A stretch of 64,000 nucleotides of DNA from Stutzerimonas stutzeri. Lineage in GTDB: Bacteria; Pseudomonadota; Gammaproteobacteria; Pseudomonadales; Pseudomonadaceae. Positions 8,620 to 18,063 of this stretch are shown here, in pieces. The notes beneath the pieces are model-generated. The model was not told where the DNA came from and searched no databases. It saw only the letters and a program-made list of their open reading frames with translations. Both the position numbers and the translations under genes were made by a program. The stretch's first letter is position 1; the number at the start of each line of letters is the position of its first letter. The stretch covers positions 2,666,001-2,730,000 of the forward strand of contig NZ_CP139348.1 in assembly GCF_038561965.1 (NCBI RefSeq), in the 5' to 3' direction.

Positions 8620-9585
8620 TCAGAACAACTGTTCATCCTGGGCCGCCACTTCCGTGCGCTGCTCGGCGATCTGGATTGGCAGGCCATCCTCACCAGCGAT
8701 GATCTCGCGCACCATTTCCCAATCCAAATGCAGCTTACCGGCCGCCTCATCACGCTTGAGCAGGGTATTGATGACGACTGCATGCTTGTCCATCAGGGTA
8801 AGCGTTTTCTGCTCGCCGTCTTCCAGCGGCGCATGGGCTTCAAGATATACCTTGCCCTCACTCACGCCGAATTTGTACGGCTCATCGACGATGCGTACCG
8901 GCGTACCCACCTTGGCCATCTTCGCCAGCTCCAGCACATTGTGATTGAGCATGCGGAAGCAACCATGGCTGACTCGCATGCCGATGCCGAACTTCTTGTT
9001 GGACCCGTGAATAAGGTAGCCCGGCAGCGACAGTGTCATCTTGAACGGCCCCAGGGGGTTATCCGGACCTGGCGGTACGACTCTTGGTAGCGGATCGCCG
9101 TCAGCGGCGTGTTCGTCACGAATCGACTGCGGCGGATACCAGGCAGGGTTGCTGGTCATGGCAGAGATACGCGCATTGCCAACCGGTGAGCCCCAACCCT
9201 CGCGGCCGATGCCGAGCGGAAAGGTATGAACGACGTTCTTGCCTTCCGGGTAGTAGTACAACCGGTACTCGGCAATATTGATCACGATGCCTTCACGCGG
9301 ACCCGGCGGCAGGATGAAGCGAGTCGGCAGAATGATCTCGGTGCCCTCACCCGGCAACCACGGATCAACACCCGGGTTGGCCGCTACCAGCTCCAGATAG
9401 CCAAGGTCATGGGTTTCACCGATGGCCGCGAAGGTATCTTCGTACTTTGCCTTGATGACCTGAATCTGCCCGACAATATCGTCGCCCTCGGGCGGCAGCG
9501 GTAGCTCGAGAGCCGCACTGGTGCCTGCCGAAAGCAAAGCAGCGAATGACAAACAGGAGGCGACTGCAAACGCGCGCGAGGGCAT
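8620..9585 (-). CDS. L,D-transpeptidase (YkuD domain, ErfK/YbiS type)
   Basis: A 321-residue periplasmic protein with a cleavable signal peptide (residues 1-25). An N-terminal LysM-like region follows (about 40-90), then a YkuD catalytic domain with HGSN at 193-196 and SHGCFR at 206-211; C209 is the catalytic cysteine. Enzymes of this type form 3-3 crosslinks or attach Lpp-like lipoproteins to peptidoglycan. Its position converging on oprI, the pseudomonad Lpp homologue, makes lipoprotein attachment an attractive role, though that is inference from context. Confidence 0.92.
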   Translation of the reverse strand: MPSRAFAVASCLSFAALLSAGTSAALELPLPPEGDDIVGQIQVIKAKYEDTFAAIGETHDLGYLELVAANPGVDPWLPGEGTEIILPTRFILPPGPREGIVINIAEYRLYYYPEGKNVVHTFPLGIGREGWGSPVGNARISAMTSNPAWYPPQSIRDEHAADGDPLPRVVPPGPDNPLGPFKMTLSLPGYLIHGSNKKFGIGMRVSHGCFRMLNHNVLELAKMAKVGTPVRIVDEPYKFGVSEGKVYLEAHAPLEDGEQKTLTLMDKHAVVINTLLKRDEAAGKLHLDWEMVREIIAGEDGLPIQIAEQRTEVAAQDEQLF

Positions 9586-9651
9586 TCAGAGATCCTTGAA
9601 ACTTGGGCTATGGAAATGGTGCGATTGTACTTGAACTGGTGAAAAATTGAG

Positions 9652-9933
9652 CTACCAGGCCGCAACGGCAGACGGAAGGCCTTTGCGCCGCGCCTCCAGC
9701 AGCTGCCGACAGCTCGGACACAGCTGCCGGTCCTTCAAGGTGGCGCGCTCGAGCTCCTTCCAGCGAGGTTGGGCTGGCAACAGACCACCACAGAGGGTCC
9801 GGTCTGCACTGCCGCTCAGTTCAAGCTGCCGCATCGCCAGGTGCAGTCGATTTTCGCGGCAGGCAAACATGTCGTACTGCTCGTCTGGCACGATGATTCG
9901 ATAAGCGTAAAGGGTCCTGGCTGAGCGCGACAT
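9652..9933 (-). CDS. Small conserved pseudomonad protein of unknown function
   Basis: I do not recognise a named family. The 93-residue product carries CRE and CPSC cysteine pairs (a cysteine at about residue 25, and C-P-S-C at about 72-75), which might bind a metal or be redox active. The start at ATG 9933 is supported by a TTGGAG ribosome-binding site six bases upstream. The longer frame starting at 10053 would overlap tesA. It sits between the transpeptidase and tesA, as a small hypothetical gene does in P. aeruginosa. Confidence 0.65.
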   Translation of the reverse strand: MSRSARTLYAYRIIVPDEQYDMFACRENRLHLAMRQLELSGSADRTLCGGLLPAQPRWKELERATLKDRQLCPSCRQLLEARRKGLPSAVAAW

Positions 9934-9976
9934 CTGAGGCTCCAATCGAGGGCGCGACAGTAGCTGCGCACACGTC

Positions 9977-10582
9977 TCAAAGCAAGGGTTCGAGCGCTGG
10001 CCATACCGTCTCCAGCAACAGATGCTGCGCTTCGGCCGTCGGGTGAATGCCATCAGGCTGCATCATGCCAGCAACGCCGCCGACGCCCTCCAGAAGGAAT
10101 GGCACATAAGCCACCGGCTTCTCCGCAGCGAGCGAGTCGAACGCATCCGCGAAAGCGCGGGTGTAGCGCTGGCCGAGATTGGGCGGCATGCGCATGCCCA
10201 GCAGCAGCACTTCGGCTCCGGCTTCTTGGCTGCGATCGATCATCTCGGCAAGATTCTGTTTCAATTGGGCCGGCGACTGTCCACGCAGGCCATCGTTGCC
10301 TCCCAGCTCGAGAATCACCACCTCGGGCGCATGCTCCTTCAACAGTGGATCAAGCCGCGCGAGCCCGCCAGCCGTGGTGTCACCACTGATCGAAGCGTTC
10401 ACCACGCGCCGCTCCTTGCCCTCCTCGACCAGACGTTTTTGCAGCAAATGCACCCATCCCTGGCTGGTTTCCAGGCCGAAAGCGGCGCTGATACTATCGC
10501 CAACCACCAGCACGGTTCCGGCCAGCGCTCCCTGAGCCCAGCACAACAGAACCAGAGCCCCGCACTTCAGCCAACTACGCAT
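9977..10582 (-). CDS. tesA: GDSL-type multifunctional esterase/thioesterase I (TesA)
   Basis: A 201-residue periplasmic SGNH hydrolase. A signal peptide spans residues 1-21. The GDSIS motif at 28-32 gives nucleophile S30, LGGNDGLRG is the block III Gly/Asn oxyanion element, and DGIHPTAEAQ carries the catalytic Asp and His. TesA hydrolyses acyl-CoAs, aryl and lysophospholipid esters. The gene is divergent from the ABC ATPase gene with only 11 bases between start codons, so each promoter must lie inside the other's coding region or further upstream. Confidence 0.92.
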   Translation of the reverse strand: MRSWLKCGALVLLCWAQGALAGTVLVVGDSISAAFGLETSQGWVHLLQKRLVEEGKERRVVNASISGDTTAGGLARLDPLLKEHAPEVVILELGGNDGLRGQSPAQLKQNLAEMIDRSQEAGAEVLLLGMRMPPNLGQRYTRAFADAFDSLAAEKPVAYVPFLLEGVGGVAGMMQPDGIHPTAEAQHLLLETVWPALEPLL

Positions 10583-10593
10583 CGGATCCCCTC

Positions 10594-11280
10594 ATGAGCG
10601 GCAACATTCTCGACGCCCGGAACCTTAACAAAGTGGTACCCAGCGCGGAAGGCGAGCTGAGCATCCTGGCCGACCTCTCGCTGCAACTGGCCAAGGGCGA
10701 CAGCCTCGCCATCGTCGGCACGTCCGGCTCAGGGAAGTCCACCCTACTGGGCCTGCTGGCCGGGCTGGATCTGCCGAGCTCTGGCGAAGTGCACTTGGCG
10801 GGCCACGCCCTGGCGGCGCTCGATGAAGACCAGCGAGCTCGGGTGCGTGCCGAGCATGTCGGCTTTGTCTTCCAGTCATTCCAGCTGCTGGACAGTTTGA
10901 ATGCCCTGGAGAACGTCATGCTGCCGCTGGAGCTGGACGGCCGCCGCGATGCGCGCGAGCGGGCAACCGAATTGCTGGCCCGGGTCGGGCTTGGCGAGCG
11001 CTTGCATCACTATCCCCGTCAACTCTCGGGCGGCGAGCAGCAACGTGTCGCGCTGGCCCGCGCGTTTGCTGCCGAGCCGGACGTACTGTTTGCCGACGAA
11101 CCGACCGGCAACCTCGATACCCATACCGGTGCGCATGTCACCGAACTGCTGTTCGAGCTCAACCGTGAGCGCGGCACCACGCTCGTGCTGGTGACCCACG
11201 ATGAACGTCTGGCCAAGCGTTGCCACCGGATGATTCGCCTCGAAGGCGGTCGGCAAATCGCTGCCGAGACAGCCGAATGA
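10594..11280 (+). CDS. ABC transporter ATP-binding protein (YbbA/LolD type)
   Basis: The 228-residue ATPase has a Walker A loop (GTSGSGKSTLLG), the signature LSGGEQQRVALARAF and Walker B VLFADEPTGNLD. EPTGNLD is characteristic of the LolD/MacB/FtsE class that pairs with FtsX-like permeases. The stop codon overlaps the next start (ATGA). With tesA divergent beside it, this is the classic ybbA-ybbP arrangement. The transported substrate is not established; extraction of lipids or release of envelope proteins has been proposed for the family. Confidence 0.9.
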   Translation: MSGNILDARNLNKVVPSAEGELSILADLSLQLAKGDSLAIVGTSGSGKSTLLGLLAGLDLPSSGEVHLAGHALAALDEDQRARVRAEHVGFVFQSFQLLDSLNALENVMLPLELDGRRDARERATELLARVGLGERLHHYPRQLSGGEQQRVALARAFAAEPDVLFADEPTGNLDTHTGAHVTELLFELNRERGTTLVLVTHDERLAKRCHRMIRLEGGRQIAAETAE

Positions 11281-13781
11281 AGGGCATGCCCATGGCGCGG
11301 CTGTTCGCCCTGGCCTACCGCCAGCTGCTACGTGACGCACGTGCTGGCGAACTGCGGGTGCTGTTCTTCGCTCTCGTGGTGGCGGTCGCAGCGAGCACCG
11401 CGATCGGTTATTTCGGCGCGCGCCTGAATGATGCAATGCTGCTGCGCGCCAGCGAATTCCTCGGCGCCGACATGGTACTAGGGGGCAGTGCGCCCGCTTC
11501 GCCAGAGCAGATCGAAGCCGGTAAGCGCCAAGGCCTGGATCACGCACAGGTTGTCGAGTTTTCCAGCGTAATCGCGACCGATCAGGACCTGCAGCTTGCC
11601 AGCGTGAAGGCCGCCAGCAGCAGCTATCCCTTGCGCGGCATCCTGCGCAGTGCCGCGCAACCTTACGAAGCCGAACAGCCGGGGCCGGGCCCTGCGCCCG
11701 GCGAAGCCTGGGCCGAAGCGCGACTGTTCGCGGCCCTGGACCTGGAGATCGGGGACAGTATCGAGGTCGGCAACAAGCCGCTGCGCCTGACTCGTGTGCT
11801 GACCTACGAGCCGGACCGGGTCGGCGATTTCTACAGCCTGACGCCACGCGTCCTGATGCATCTTGACGACCTGGAAGCAACGGGCGTCGTGCAGCCAGGT
11901 AGCCGCGTCCGCTATCGCGAACTGTGGCGGGGCGAGACAGCCGCGCTGACCGCTTATCAGCAATCGATTCAGCCCGGCTTGCAGGCGCACCAGCGCATCG
12001 AAACAGCCAACGACAGCAACCGACAGATCGGTGGTGCCCTTGGCCGCGCCGAGCGTTATCTGAATCTGGCGAGCCTTGCCGCAATCCTGCTGGCCGGCGT
12101 GGCGGTCGCCCTCTCCGCCGCACGCTTCGCCACACGTCGCTTCGACGCCAGCGCGTTGCTGCGCTGCCTTGGGCTGTCGCGCAATGACGCCCTGCTCCTT
12201 TATACGCTGCAGCTTGCCATGCTCGGCCTGCTGGCCAGCCTTGCCGGCGCCCTGCTTGGTTGGGGGGCGCAGCACGGATTGTTCTTCCTTTTGCGCGACC
12301 TGCTGGCGCAGGAAATACCAGCTGGTGGCGTCTGGCCTGCAGCGGCGGGCATTGCGACCGGCCTGGTAGCGTTAGCCGGCTTTGCCCTGCCACCACTGGC
12401 TGCTCTGGGCCGTGTGCCGCCGTTAAGAGTACTGCGCCGCGATATGCTGCCCGTACCGCCGAGTGCCTGGCTGGTGTACGGCACGGCGATCTTCGCCCTT
12501 GGCCTGATCATGTGGCGCCTGAGCCTCGATCTGAAGATCACGCTGGCATTGCTCGGCGGCGGTCTACTCGCCACGCTGCTGCTGGGCGGCCTGCTTCTGC
12601 TTGGCCTCAAGGCCATGCGCCGTCTGCTGGCGGGGGCATCGTTAAGCTGGCGTCTGGGGCTTGGACAGCTGTTGCGACATCCGTTGGCAGCGGCCGGACA
12701 GGCGCTTGCCTTCGGGCTGATTCTGCTGGCCATGGCGCTGATCGCCTTGCTGCGGGGCGAGCTGCTCGACACCTGGCAGGACCAGCTTCCCGACAACGCG
12801 CCCAACCACTTCGTACTCAATGTTCTGCCAGTCGAAAAGGACGCCTTCGCCGAGCGTATCGCGGCGCTTTCAAGCCACGCTGCGCCGTTATATCCGGTGG
12901 TGCCGGGCCGGCTGATTTCCATCAACGACGAGCCGGTGCGCCAGCTGGTCAGCAAGGAGTCCCAGGGCGAACGCGCGATCCGTCGTGACCTGAGCCTGAC
13001 CTGGGCAGCCGACCTGCCGAAGGACAACCATCTGATTGCCGGCCAGTGGTGGACCAACCGAGCGGCGACTGATGTCCCTGGCGTGTCGGTCGAGGCCGAA
13101 CTCGCCGAAAGCCTGCAGTTGAAACTTGGTGATCGCCTGTCCTTCACGATAGGCGGGCTGACCCGCGAAGCCAGCGTCACCAGCCTGCGGGAGGTCAACT
13201 GGGATAGCTTCCAGCCCAACTTCTACATGATCTTCGAACCTGACACGCTGGAGGGAATGCCCGCCACCTACATGACCAGCTTCCACCTGCCGCCCGGCAA
13301 GGAGCGCGAGCTGGTAGAGCTGGCGCGCGCGTTCCCCTCGGTCACCCTGCTGCAGGTCGAGGCGCTGCTGGCTCAGCTGCGCAGCATCCTTGCGCAGGTT
13401 TCACTGGCGGTGGAGTACGTACTGCTGTTCGTTCTGGCGGCCGGATTGGCCGTGCTGTTCGCCGGCTTGCAGGCAACGCTGGACGAGCGTATACGCCAGG
13501 GTGCGCTGCTGAGGGCACTCGGAGCGGAGCGACGTTTGTTGCTGCGCGCTCGGCGTACAGAGTTCGGCCTGTTGGGCGCGGCCAGCGGCTTGCTTGCCGC
13601 GCTCGGCTGCGAACTGGTCAGCGCCCTGCTCTATCACTACGCGTTCGATCTGCGTTGGCAGCCGCATCCCTGGCTGCTGGTGTTGCCATTGATTGGCGCA
13701 ATGCTTGTGGGCGGCGCCGGCCTGATCGGCACACGCCGCGCGCTCAATGCCAGCCCGCTGACCGTACTGCGGGAGAACTGA
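11277..13781 (+). CDS. ABC transporter permease, FtsX-like (YbbP type)
   Basis: An 834-residue membrane protein with two FtsX-type domains. There is one N-terminal membrane helix after residue 25 and a large periplasmic region. A first helix cluster lies near residues 260-370, a second periplasmic segment follows after about 490, and three final helices end the protein (about 715-830). I place the start at ATG 11277, overlapping the ATPase stop by four bases. An in-frame start at 11220 would overlap the ATPase by 61 bases and adds an arginine-rich stretch unlike a signal. ATGs at 11286 and 11292 are also possible. Confidence 0.88.
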   Translation: MKGMPMARLFALAYRQLLRDARAGELRVLFFALVVAVAASTAIGYFGARLNDAMLLRASEFLGADMVLGGSAPASPEQIEAGKRQGLDHAQVVEFSSVIATDQDLQLASVKAASSSYPLRGILRSAAQPYEAEQPGPGPAPGEAWAEARLFAALDLEIGDSIEVGNKPLRLTRVLTYEPDRVGDFYSLTPRVLMHLDDLEATGVVQPGSRVRYRELWRGETAALTAYQQSIQPGLQAHQRIETANDSNRQIGGALGRAERYLNLASLAAILLAGVAVALSAARFATRRFDASALLRCLGLSRNDALLLYTLQLAMLGLLASLAGALLGWGAQHGLFFLLRDLLAQEIPAGGVWPAAAGIATGLVALAGFALPPLAALGRVPPLRVLRRDMLPVPPSAWLVYGTAIFALGLIMWRLSLDLKITLALLGGGLLATLLLGGLLLLGLKAMRRLLAGASLSWRLGLGQLLRHPLAAAGQALAFGLILLAMALIALLRGELLDTWQDQLPDNAPNHFVLNVLPVEKDAFAERIAALSSHAAPLYPVVPGRLISINDEPVRQLVSKESQGERAIRRDLSLTWAADLPKDNHLIAGQWWTNRAATDVPGVSVEAELAESLQLKLGDRLSFTIGGLTREASVTSLREVNWDSFQPNFYMIFEPDTLEGMPATYMTSFHLPPGKERELVELARAFPSVTLLQVEALLAQLRSILAQVSLAVEYVLLFVLAAGLAVLFAGLQATLDERIRQGALLRALGAERRLLLRARRTEFGLLGAASGLLAALGCELVSALLYHYAFDLRWQPHPWLLVLPLIGAMLVGGAGLIGTRRALNASPLTVLREN

Positions 13782-13819
13782 AGCGCTACAATCGGCGCTT
13801 TTCGCAAGGTCTCGAAACC

Positions 13820-14317
13820 ATGAGCCGCTACCGCCCGCCCCGCCCAGCCGGCACACCGTTGATCACGCCCGAAGGCGAAGCTCGACTGCGTGCCGAGCTG
13901 CACGAGCTCTGGCACGTCAAACGGCCGCAGGTGACCCAGTCGGTCAGCGAGGCGGCCGCACAGGGCGACCGCTCGGAGAACGCCGAATACACCTACGGCA
14001 AGAAGATGCTGCGCGAAATCGACAGTCGCGTACGTTTTCTGACCAAGCGCCTGGAGAAGCTCAAAGTCGTTGGCGAGCATCCGAGTGATCCGAACAAGGT
14101 GTATTTCGGCGCCTGGGTGACGCTGGAAGATGAAGATGGAGAGGAAGCTCGCTACCGGATCGTCGGCCCGGACGAACTGGATCTGCGCCAAGGCCTGATC
14201 AGTATCGACTCTCCTCTGGCCCGCGCACTGGTGGGCAAGTCCCTGGATGCGGAAGTTCAGGTGCAAACCCCTACCGGCACCAAACTCTGGTATGTGGTCG
14301 CTATCGACTATCCGTGA
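13820..14317 (+). CDS. greB: Transcript cleavage factor GreB
   Basis: GreB binds the secondary channel of RNA polymerase and restarts backtracked complexes by stimulating RNA cleavage. The 165-residue protein has the N-terminal coiled coil with the DRSENAEYTYGKK tip bearing the two essential acidic residues, followed by the globular FKBP-like domain. The longer open frame reaches back to 13655 inside the permease, but ATG 13820 gives the normal GreB length. Only 38 bases separate it from the permease stop. Confidence 0.95.
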   Translation: MSRYRPPRPAGTPLITPEGEARLRAELHELWHVKRPQVTQSVSEAAAQGDRSENAEYTYGKKMLREIDSRVRFLTKRLEKLKVVGEHPSDPNKVYFGAWVTLEDEDGEEARYRIVGPDELDLRQGLISIDSPLARALVGKSLDAEVQVQTPTGTKLWYVVAIDYP

Positions 14318-14629
14318 CCAGTCAGTCAAACTACGGACATTTAGTCAATATCTACGCCGATCATGCTGATTATTTGCGGCGATAATCTTCAAAATTCAGA
14401 CTTATCACTTTCCAACCCACTCGACGTTTCGCTTGGTAACAGCCACCTGGCCGTTCGCCTGATCTCATCGCGATATCACTCTTCTTGAATCTCGCTAACT
14501 AGAGCGCTCGCACTGCTCCGCGATCGGTTCTGGCACGAATGCTGCGCTCGTCCAGGCGCAGTACGCGCCATGCGCGGTGAACGGCAAGGGACTGCCCCAC
14601 AGCCCGATTCACATTCGAAGAGTGCGTCC
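14318..14629 (+). other. Intergenic region upstream of lipA
   Basis: These 312 bases carry no gene. The left half is unusually A+T-rich for this genome. A sigma-54-type promoter lies at 14531-14545, leaving a transcribed leader of roughly 75 bases before lipA. Upstream activator sites would be expected here but I could not identify a specific one. Confidence 0.6.
14531..14545 (+). promoter_or_regulatory. Sigma-54-type (-24/-12) promoter of lipA
   Basis: The sequence TGGCACGAATGCTGC has the invariant GG (14532-14533) and GC (14544-14545) separated by exactly ten bases, and matches the TGGCACG half perfectly. In P. aeruginosa, lipA transcription depends on RpoN and a cognate response regulator, so the site is where family knowledge predicts it. 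Confidence 0.85.
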
Positions 14630-15565
14630 ATGAATAAGAACAAAACCTTGCTCGCCCTCTGTCTGGGTAGCGCCTTGGCGCTCACCGGTCAGGCTTACGC
14701 TGCTTCTGGCAGCGGCTACACCGCTACGAAATATCCAATCGTGCTGGCCCACGGCATGCTCGGCTTCGACAGTCTGCTCGGTATCGATTACTGGTATGGC
14801 ATTCCGAAAGCATTACGCCGGGACGGTGCCCAGGTCTATGTGACGGAGGTCAGCCAACTCAATACCTCCGAGCTGCGCGGCGAAGAGCTGCTGGCGCAGG
14901 TGGAGGAGATCGTCGCCATCAGCGGCAAACCGAAGGTCAACCTGATCGGCCACAGTCACGGCGGCCCGACGGTTCGCTATGTCGCCGGTGTTCGCCCGGA
15001 CCTGATCGCCTCGGTAACCAGTGTGGGTGCACCGCACAAGGGTTCGGACGTGGCCGATCTGATACGCAATATTCCCGAGGGTTCTTCCGGCGAGGCGATA
15101 GTCGCCGGGCTGGTGAATGCCATGGGCACCTTCATCAATCTCCTTTCCGGCAGCTCAAGCAGCGCTCCGCAAGACTCACTGGGTACGCTGGAGTCGCTCA
15201 ACAGCGAAGGTGCTGCCCGCTTCAACGCGAAATTCCCTCAGGGCATTCCGACGACTGCCTGCGGCGAAGGCGCCTACAAGGTCAATGGCGTGCACTACTA
15301 CTCTTGGAGCGGTACCAGCCCGCTGACCAATCCGCTGGATATCAGCGACGCCATGATGGGCGCCGGCTCGCTGGCATTCAGCGGGCCCAACGATGGTCTG
15401 GTCGGACGCTGCAGTTCGCATCTGGGCATGGTGATCCGCGACAACTACCGCATGAATCACCTGGATGAGGTCAACCAGTTCATGGGCCTGACCAGCCTGT
15501 TTGAAACCGATCCAGTCAGTGTCTATCGCCAGCATGCGAATCGAATGAAGAGCGCAGGTCTGTAG
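14630..15565 (+). CDS. lipA: Secreted triacylglycerol lipase, family I (LipA)
   Basis: This extracellular lipase hydrolyses long-chain triglycerides. The 311-residue precursor has a signal peptide ending near AYAA (residue 25), then the KYPIVLAHGMLGFD block. The triad is S109 in GHSHGG, D255 in GPNDGLVG and H277 in MNHLDEVNQ. C211 and C261 match the conserved disulfide, and D279 is the probable calcium ligand. The family needs a membrane foldase, encoded next door, and leaves by type II secretion. Start 14630 follows a leader transcribed from the sigma-54-type promoter. The in-frame 14570 start is rejected because it adds 20 residues before the signal. Confidence 0.97.
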   Translation: MNKNKTLLALCLGSALALTGQAYAASGSGYTATKYPIVLAHGMLGFDSLLGIDYWYGIPKALRRDGAQVYVTEVSQLNTSELRGEELLAQVEEIVAISGKPKVNLIGHSHGGPTVRYVAGVRPDLIASVTSVGAPHKGSDVADLIRNIPEGSSGEAIVAGLVNAMGTFINLLSGSSSSAPQDSLGTLESLNSEGAARFNAKFPQGIPTTACGEGAYKVNGVHYYSWSGTSPLTNPLDISDAMMGAGSLAFSGPNDGLVGRCSSHLGMVIRDNYRMNHLDEVNQFMGLTSLFETDPVSVYRQHANRMKSAGL

Positions 15566-15628
15566 CACGTTCATCCATGTACCAAGGCCGGGATCGATGA
15601 TCCCGGGCCTTCATCGCTGGGCACTTCC

Positions 15629-16651
15629 ATGAGCAGATACCTACTTCTGTTGGTACTGGCCGTTGCGCTAAGCCTGACCATCATCCTCAGCCGATCCGCC
15701 ACAGTACCGACTTACGTCGCTGCGCCGCCTTCCCCGGCGTCGTCACCGACTCCGGCGACAGTCGCAGCGGTCAGTCAAACACCCCGGACCAAACCGCAGC
15801 CGCAGAACTCGGCCAAGTTGCCCGCTTCATTCCAGGGCACCCAAATCGATGGCCAGTTGCGTGTGGACGCTGCCGGCAATCTGATCATCGGCGCCGAGAT
15901 CCGCCAGCTTTTCGATTACTTTCTCGCAGCCATCGGTGAAGAGCCGCTGAAAAACAGCGTTGCGCGTTTGCGCCGCCAAATCACCACAGAACTGCGAGAG
16001 CCCGCCCAGGGACAGGCGCTCACCGTATTAAACCAATACCTTAGCTATAAGCGTCAACTTCTTGATTTAGAAGCGTCTTATGCTCGTGCGCCTGACCTTT
16101 CTGCGTTGCGTCAGCGCTTGGATGCAGTGCAGGCATTGCGCGCGCGACTGCTCGACCCTGCCGTCCACCAGGCGTTCTTCGCAATCGACGAGGCCTATGA
16201 CCGTTTCAGCCTGGAACGCCTGGCGATTCGCTTCGACCCGGCGATGGACAGTGACGCCAAGGGTCGCGCCATTGATCAGCTGCGTGCCGGACTGCCTGCT
16301 GAGCTGCAGGAGTTGTTGATGCCACAGCTGCAAACCGAGCTGCGCGAGCAGACCAATGCACTTGTGCAAAGCGGCGCTGGGCCTGAGCAGGTCCGGCAAC
16401 TACGCCAGCAGCTGGTAGGCAGCGCAGCGGCCGACCGGCTCGATGCGCTGGACCGGCAGCGCCAACAATGGCAGCAACGCGTCACGGCTTATCAGCAGGC
16501 ACGAGCGAGCATCGAGTCCACACGCGGCCTGGACGACCTCGAGCGCCAAGCCGCGATCGAGCGACTGGAGGAACAGCATTTCGACGCCAGCGAACGCCTG
16601 CGCCTGCTCGCCGTCGCCCAGCAACGGCAAGCTGCAAAGGCTGAGCGCTAG
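15629..16651 (+). CDS. lifO: Lipase-specific foldase (Lif)
   Basis: This is a steric chaperone anchored in the inner membrane that folds LipA in the periplasm. The 340-residue protein has an N-terminal membrane anchor (residues 3-20), a Pro/Ala/Thr-rich linker (30-65) and a helical folding domain. The folding domain opens with RQLFDYFLAAIGE at 92-104, the RxxFDY(F/C)L(S/T)A motif essential for activity. It lies 63 bases after lipA in the usual operon order. Its stop TAG overlaps, in the palindrome CTAG, the stop of the convergent transglycosylase gene. Confidence 0.95.
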   Translation: MSRYLLLLVLAVALSLTIILSRSATVPTYVAAPPSPASSPTPATVAAVSQTPRTKPQPQNSAKLPASFQGTQIDGQLRVDAAGNLIIGAEIRQLFDYFLAAIGEEPLKNSVARLRRQITTELREPAQGQALTVLNQYLSYKRQLLDLEASYARAPDLSALRQRLDAVQALRARLLDPAVHQAFFAIDEAYDRFSLERLAIRFDPAMDSDAKGRAIDQLRAGLPAELQELLMPQLQTELREQTNALVQSGAGPEQVRQLRQQLVGSAAADRLDALDRQRQQWQQRVTAYQQARASIESTRGLDDLERQAAIERLEEQHFDASERLRLLAVAQQRQAAKAER

Positions 16652-18063
16652 TTGGCCGCAGTCTTGCGGTCAGCCTCCAGCAGATAGCGCTCGCGATGGT
16701 AGGCCAGGTAGTACTTGTTGACGCTGTTGACGTAGCCCACCACACCCATGCCGACGGTCTCCATGGCGATACGCTCGACCTGAAAGAACCACTGGTCCGG
16801 ATTGAGGCCGCGTCGGCGGGCCTCGGCGCGCATGCTCTGCACCCGTTGCGGCCCCAGGTTGTATGCCGCGAGGATGAACGCCATGCGCTCACGCTCGTTC
16901 AGCCGAGGGCTGGCGAAGTAGTTGCGGCGGATATTCGCCAAATATTTCGCGCTGGCCTGCACGTTGTTGTCCAGCTGCTGGATATTGCTCACGCCCATCG
17001 CCCGTGCAGTCGCCGGGGTCACCTGCATCAGCCCCGTTGCACCGCCAGCGCCCTTCGCGGCCGGATTCAGTGTCGATTCCTTGAACGCCAACGCGGCGAG
17101 GTTCAGCCAATCCAGCTCGATCTGTTCGGCATAACGCTGCAGGGTCGGCCGAACCTTCTCCAGCCGCTGGCGGCCGACTCGGTCGAGCGGGTATTGGACC
17201 TTGTACAGGCGTCGGTAAACGCGTTCGAAGGCCGCGTCCTGGTTGGCCGGTAAGGTGAAATCCTTGAGAAAGCGGTCGGCGCTGGCGCGCAGCATGCTGG
17301 CGTCCTTGCGCACGAACCAGTGCATGCTGGCCTTGTCGCCCAGACTCAGGTTCTGCTCGATACGCAGTTTCGGCATTACCTTGGCCCAGCGCTGCGCGAT
17401 GGTTTGCTCGACAACGGTCGCTGGGTAGACGCCAGCCTGCACCATCTCCAGAACATCTTCGACCGCCAGTGTGGGATCGACCCACTCGGCAACGATGGGC
17501 GCCAGCTTGCGCTCCATGAGCTGTTTATTCAGCCGCGCCAGTGCCGGCCCTGCGGCGCTGCCCGGCGGCAAGGCAAGACTGCGGCCGGAGAGTTGCTCAA
17601 GACGCTGGTAGCGCGGTCCGCCTTGACGACTGACCAGCACCAGCGAAACGTCGCGAACCACCGGTCGACTGCGGCTGATGCCTTTCATGCCTGCCAATGG
17701 AAGCAGTTCACCGGGCGCGACCAAATCGCCCTCGCCGCGCTGGAGCGCGCCGAGCAGCTGATCCTTGGCTTTGGGAATGATCTTGAGGGTGATCGACTTT
17801 CCGGAGGCGGCATCGCGATTCAGGTGTTGCTCGAAGGCGCGCAGCCGCGCGTACTCGACCCCGATCGCCTCGCCCTTGATCTCACCGGAGCTGTTACGGC
17901 TCTGGTTGACCAGCACGCGCAACACGCCACTGCGGCGAATTTCGGCCAGATCACGTACCTTGTCGGTCGATTGCCAGACCTCAGGCCCGGCCACGCGCGC
18001 GCTCGCCAACCCCGGCATGAAAGCCAGCAGCAGGCAGAACAGAAGTGGCAGCAATCGTGACAT
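16648..18063 (-). CDS. Membrane-bound lytic murein transglycosylase F-type (MltF2)
   Basis: The 471-residue periplasmic enzyme cleaves peptidoglycan glycan strands to 1,6-anhydro products. It has a signal peptide (1-22), a solute-binding-protein-type regulatory module (about 40-270) and an SLT catalytic domain. The SLT domain contains ESTLNPAAKGAGGATGLMQV, with the catalytic glutamate at its start, and AYNLGPQRV. This two-domain architecture defines MltF. Placement beside lipA/lif matches the second MltF paralogue of P. aeruginosa as I recall it. The gene converges on lifO with a four-base overlap. Confidence 0.93.
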   Translation of the reverse strand: MSRLLPLLFCLLLAFMPGLASARVAGPEVWQSTDKVRDLAEIRRSGVLRVLVNQSRNSSGEIKGEAIGVEYARLRAFEQHLNRDAASGKSITLKIIPKAKDQLLGALQRGEGDLVAPGELLPLAGMKGISRSRPVVRDVSLVLVSRQGGPRYQRLEQLSGRSLALPPGSAAGPALARLNKQLMERKLAPIVAEWVDPTLAVEDVLEMVQAGVYPATVVEQTIAQRWAKVMPKLRIEQNLSLGDKASMHWFVRKDASMLRASADRFLKDFTLPANQDAAFERVYRRLYKVQYPLDRVGRQRLEKVRPTLQRYAEQIELDWLNLAALAFKESTLNPAAKGAGGATGLMQVTPATARAMGVSNIQQLDNNVQASAKYLANIRRNYFASPRLNERERMAFILAAYNLGPQRVQSMRAEARRRGLNPDQWFFQVERIAMETVGMGVVGYVNSVNKYYLAYHRERYLLEADRKTAAN

